Source of the DNA: Prunella strophiata
Lineage: Eukaryota; Chordata; Aves; Passeriformes; Prunellidae
Assembly (NCBI GenBank): GCA_036583965.1
Contig: JAZBQD010000001.1
Location: 24,586,597-24,650,596 of the forward strand
Length of the DNA stretch: 64,000 bases
Direction of reading: 5' to 3'
In this document: piece by piece, positions 63,928 through 64,000 of the stretch
Numbering within the stretch: the first letter of the stretch is position 1
How the letters are laid out: every line of letters starts with the position of its first letter
Notes under the pieces: model-generated
The model's database searches: none
The model's input: only the letters and a program-made list of their open reading frames with translations
What the model was told of the DNA's origin: nothing
Translations under genes and position numbers: made by a program

Positions 63928-64000
63928 ATGGATGATCTGCTGAATGAGATCAGGCAGCTTAAAGATGAACTGAGGAAAAAGGATGAAACAATCAACCAAT
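63928..64000 (+). CDS. CCSER2: CCSER2 exon 8, partial (cut by window end)
   Basis: It follows GTTGCAG in phase 0 and reads MDDLLNEIRQLKDELRKKDE, then TINQ, to the window edge. The charged heptad-like pattern is the beginning of the C-terminal coiled coil that names the family. The frame is open to the last base; the exon continues beyond the window, so its 3' end is not known here. Confidence 0.92.
   Translation, partial: MDDLLNEIRQLKDELRKKDETINQ

Larger units (their letters stand above)
25960..64000 (+). other. CCSER2: CCSER2 gene locus, 5' and central part (exons 1-8, continues past the window)
   Basis: The exons share order, phase and conserved blocks with vertebrate CCSER2, a serine-rich coiled-coil protein reported in mammals to bind microtubules and track plus ends. 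Splice sites are GT-AG throughout. The phases connect: exon 2 to 3 splits a codon 1/2, exon 3 to 4 is phase 0, exon 4 to 5 should be phase 1, exon 5 to 6 splits 2/1, and exons 6 to 7 and 7 to 8 are phase 0. Exons 2 and 4 have lengths that do not fit these phases as written, because of apparent indels. The paralogue CCSER1 is less likely, since the exon 3-8 blocks match CCSER2 closely. The remaining 3' exons lie beyond 64,000. Confidence 0.93.

Noticed and set aside
1..64000. CRISPR arrays, tRNA/rRNA genes, prophage or bacterial operons
   Set aside because: No regularly spaced repeats, cloverleaf-type genes or dense coding; the spliced gene and CR1 elements show vertebrate nuclear DNA.

Overview
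This is a vertebrate nuclear window, almost certainly from a bird. The base composition is AT-rich, genes are sparse with large introns, and there is one sharp CpG island. The only interspersed repeats I can recognise are CR1 LINE fragments, the typical avian element. There is no bacterial-type operon, CRISPR array, prophage or recognisable RNA gene.

The window holds the 5' and central part of one gene on the + strand. It is CCSER2 (coiled-coil serine-rich protein 2; FAM190B; GCAP14 in mouse), recognised from protein similarity and exon phases. Layout: (1) about 1-25,100 is intergenic DNA without a supportable gene, with CR1 fragments near 3.1 kb and 19.6 kb. (2) 25,145-25,690 is a third CR1 fragment ending against the CpG island. 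(3) About 25,690-26,500 is the CpG-island promoter, with a palindromic CRE and a likely non-coding exon 1 ending at 26,128. (4) Intron 1 is 11.5 kb. (5) The large coding exon 2 spans 37,675-39,155. (6) Exons 3 to 8 lie at 40,074-40,273, 53,693-53,785, 56,802-56,964, 57,578-57,764, 63,062-63,145 and 63,928-64,000+; the last runs off the window.

Three observations stand out. First, exon 2 as written needs four frame changes to follow the conserved protein, and exon 4 needs a net change of -2 (or +1) nt. At least three of the exon 2 changes look like single extra bases, and two of those lie in homopolymers. Exons 3 and 5-8 are clean and their phases fit. This pattern suits insertion-type sequencing error, but real decay of the long isoform is not excluded. 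Second, intron 4 contains what looks like an internal promoter with its own first exon, about 55,720-56,028. It has a perfect CRE, a CTATTTATAG box readable as both TATA box and MEF2 site, a small GC-rich exon and a consensus donor. Spliced to exon 5, it would give a short C-terminal isoform starting at the ATG at 56,816. Third, every broken exon lies upstream of that internal promoter and every exon downstream is intact, so a lineage that lost the long isoform and kept the short one is a testable alternative to assembly error.

CCSER2 is reported in mammals as a microtubule-associated, plus-end-tracking protein. The visible exons carry a long serine-rich, probably disordered N-terminal half, an acidic Ser/Asp cluster, and then leucine-rich segments that begin the coiled-coil part.
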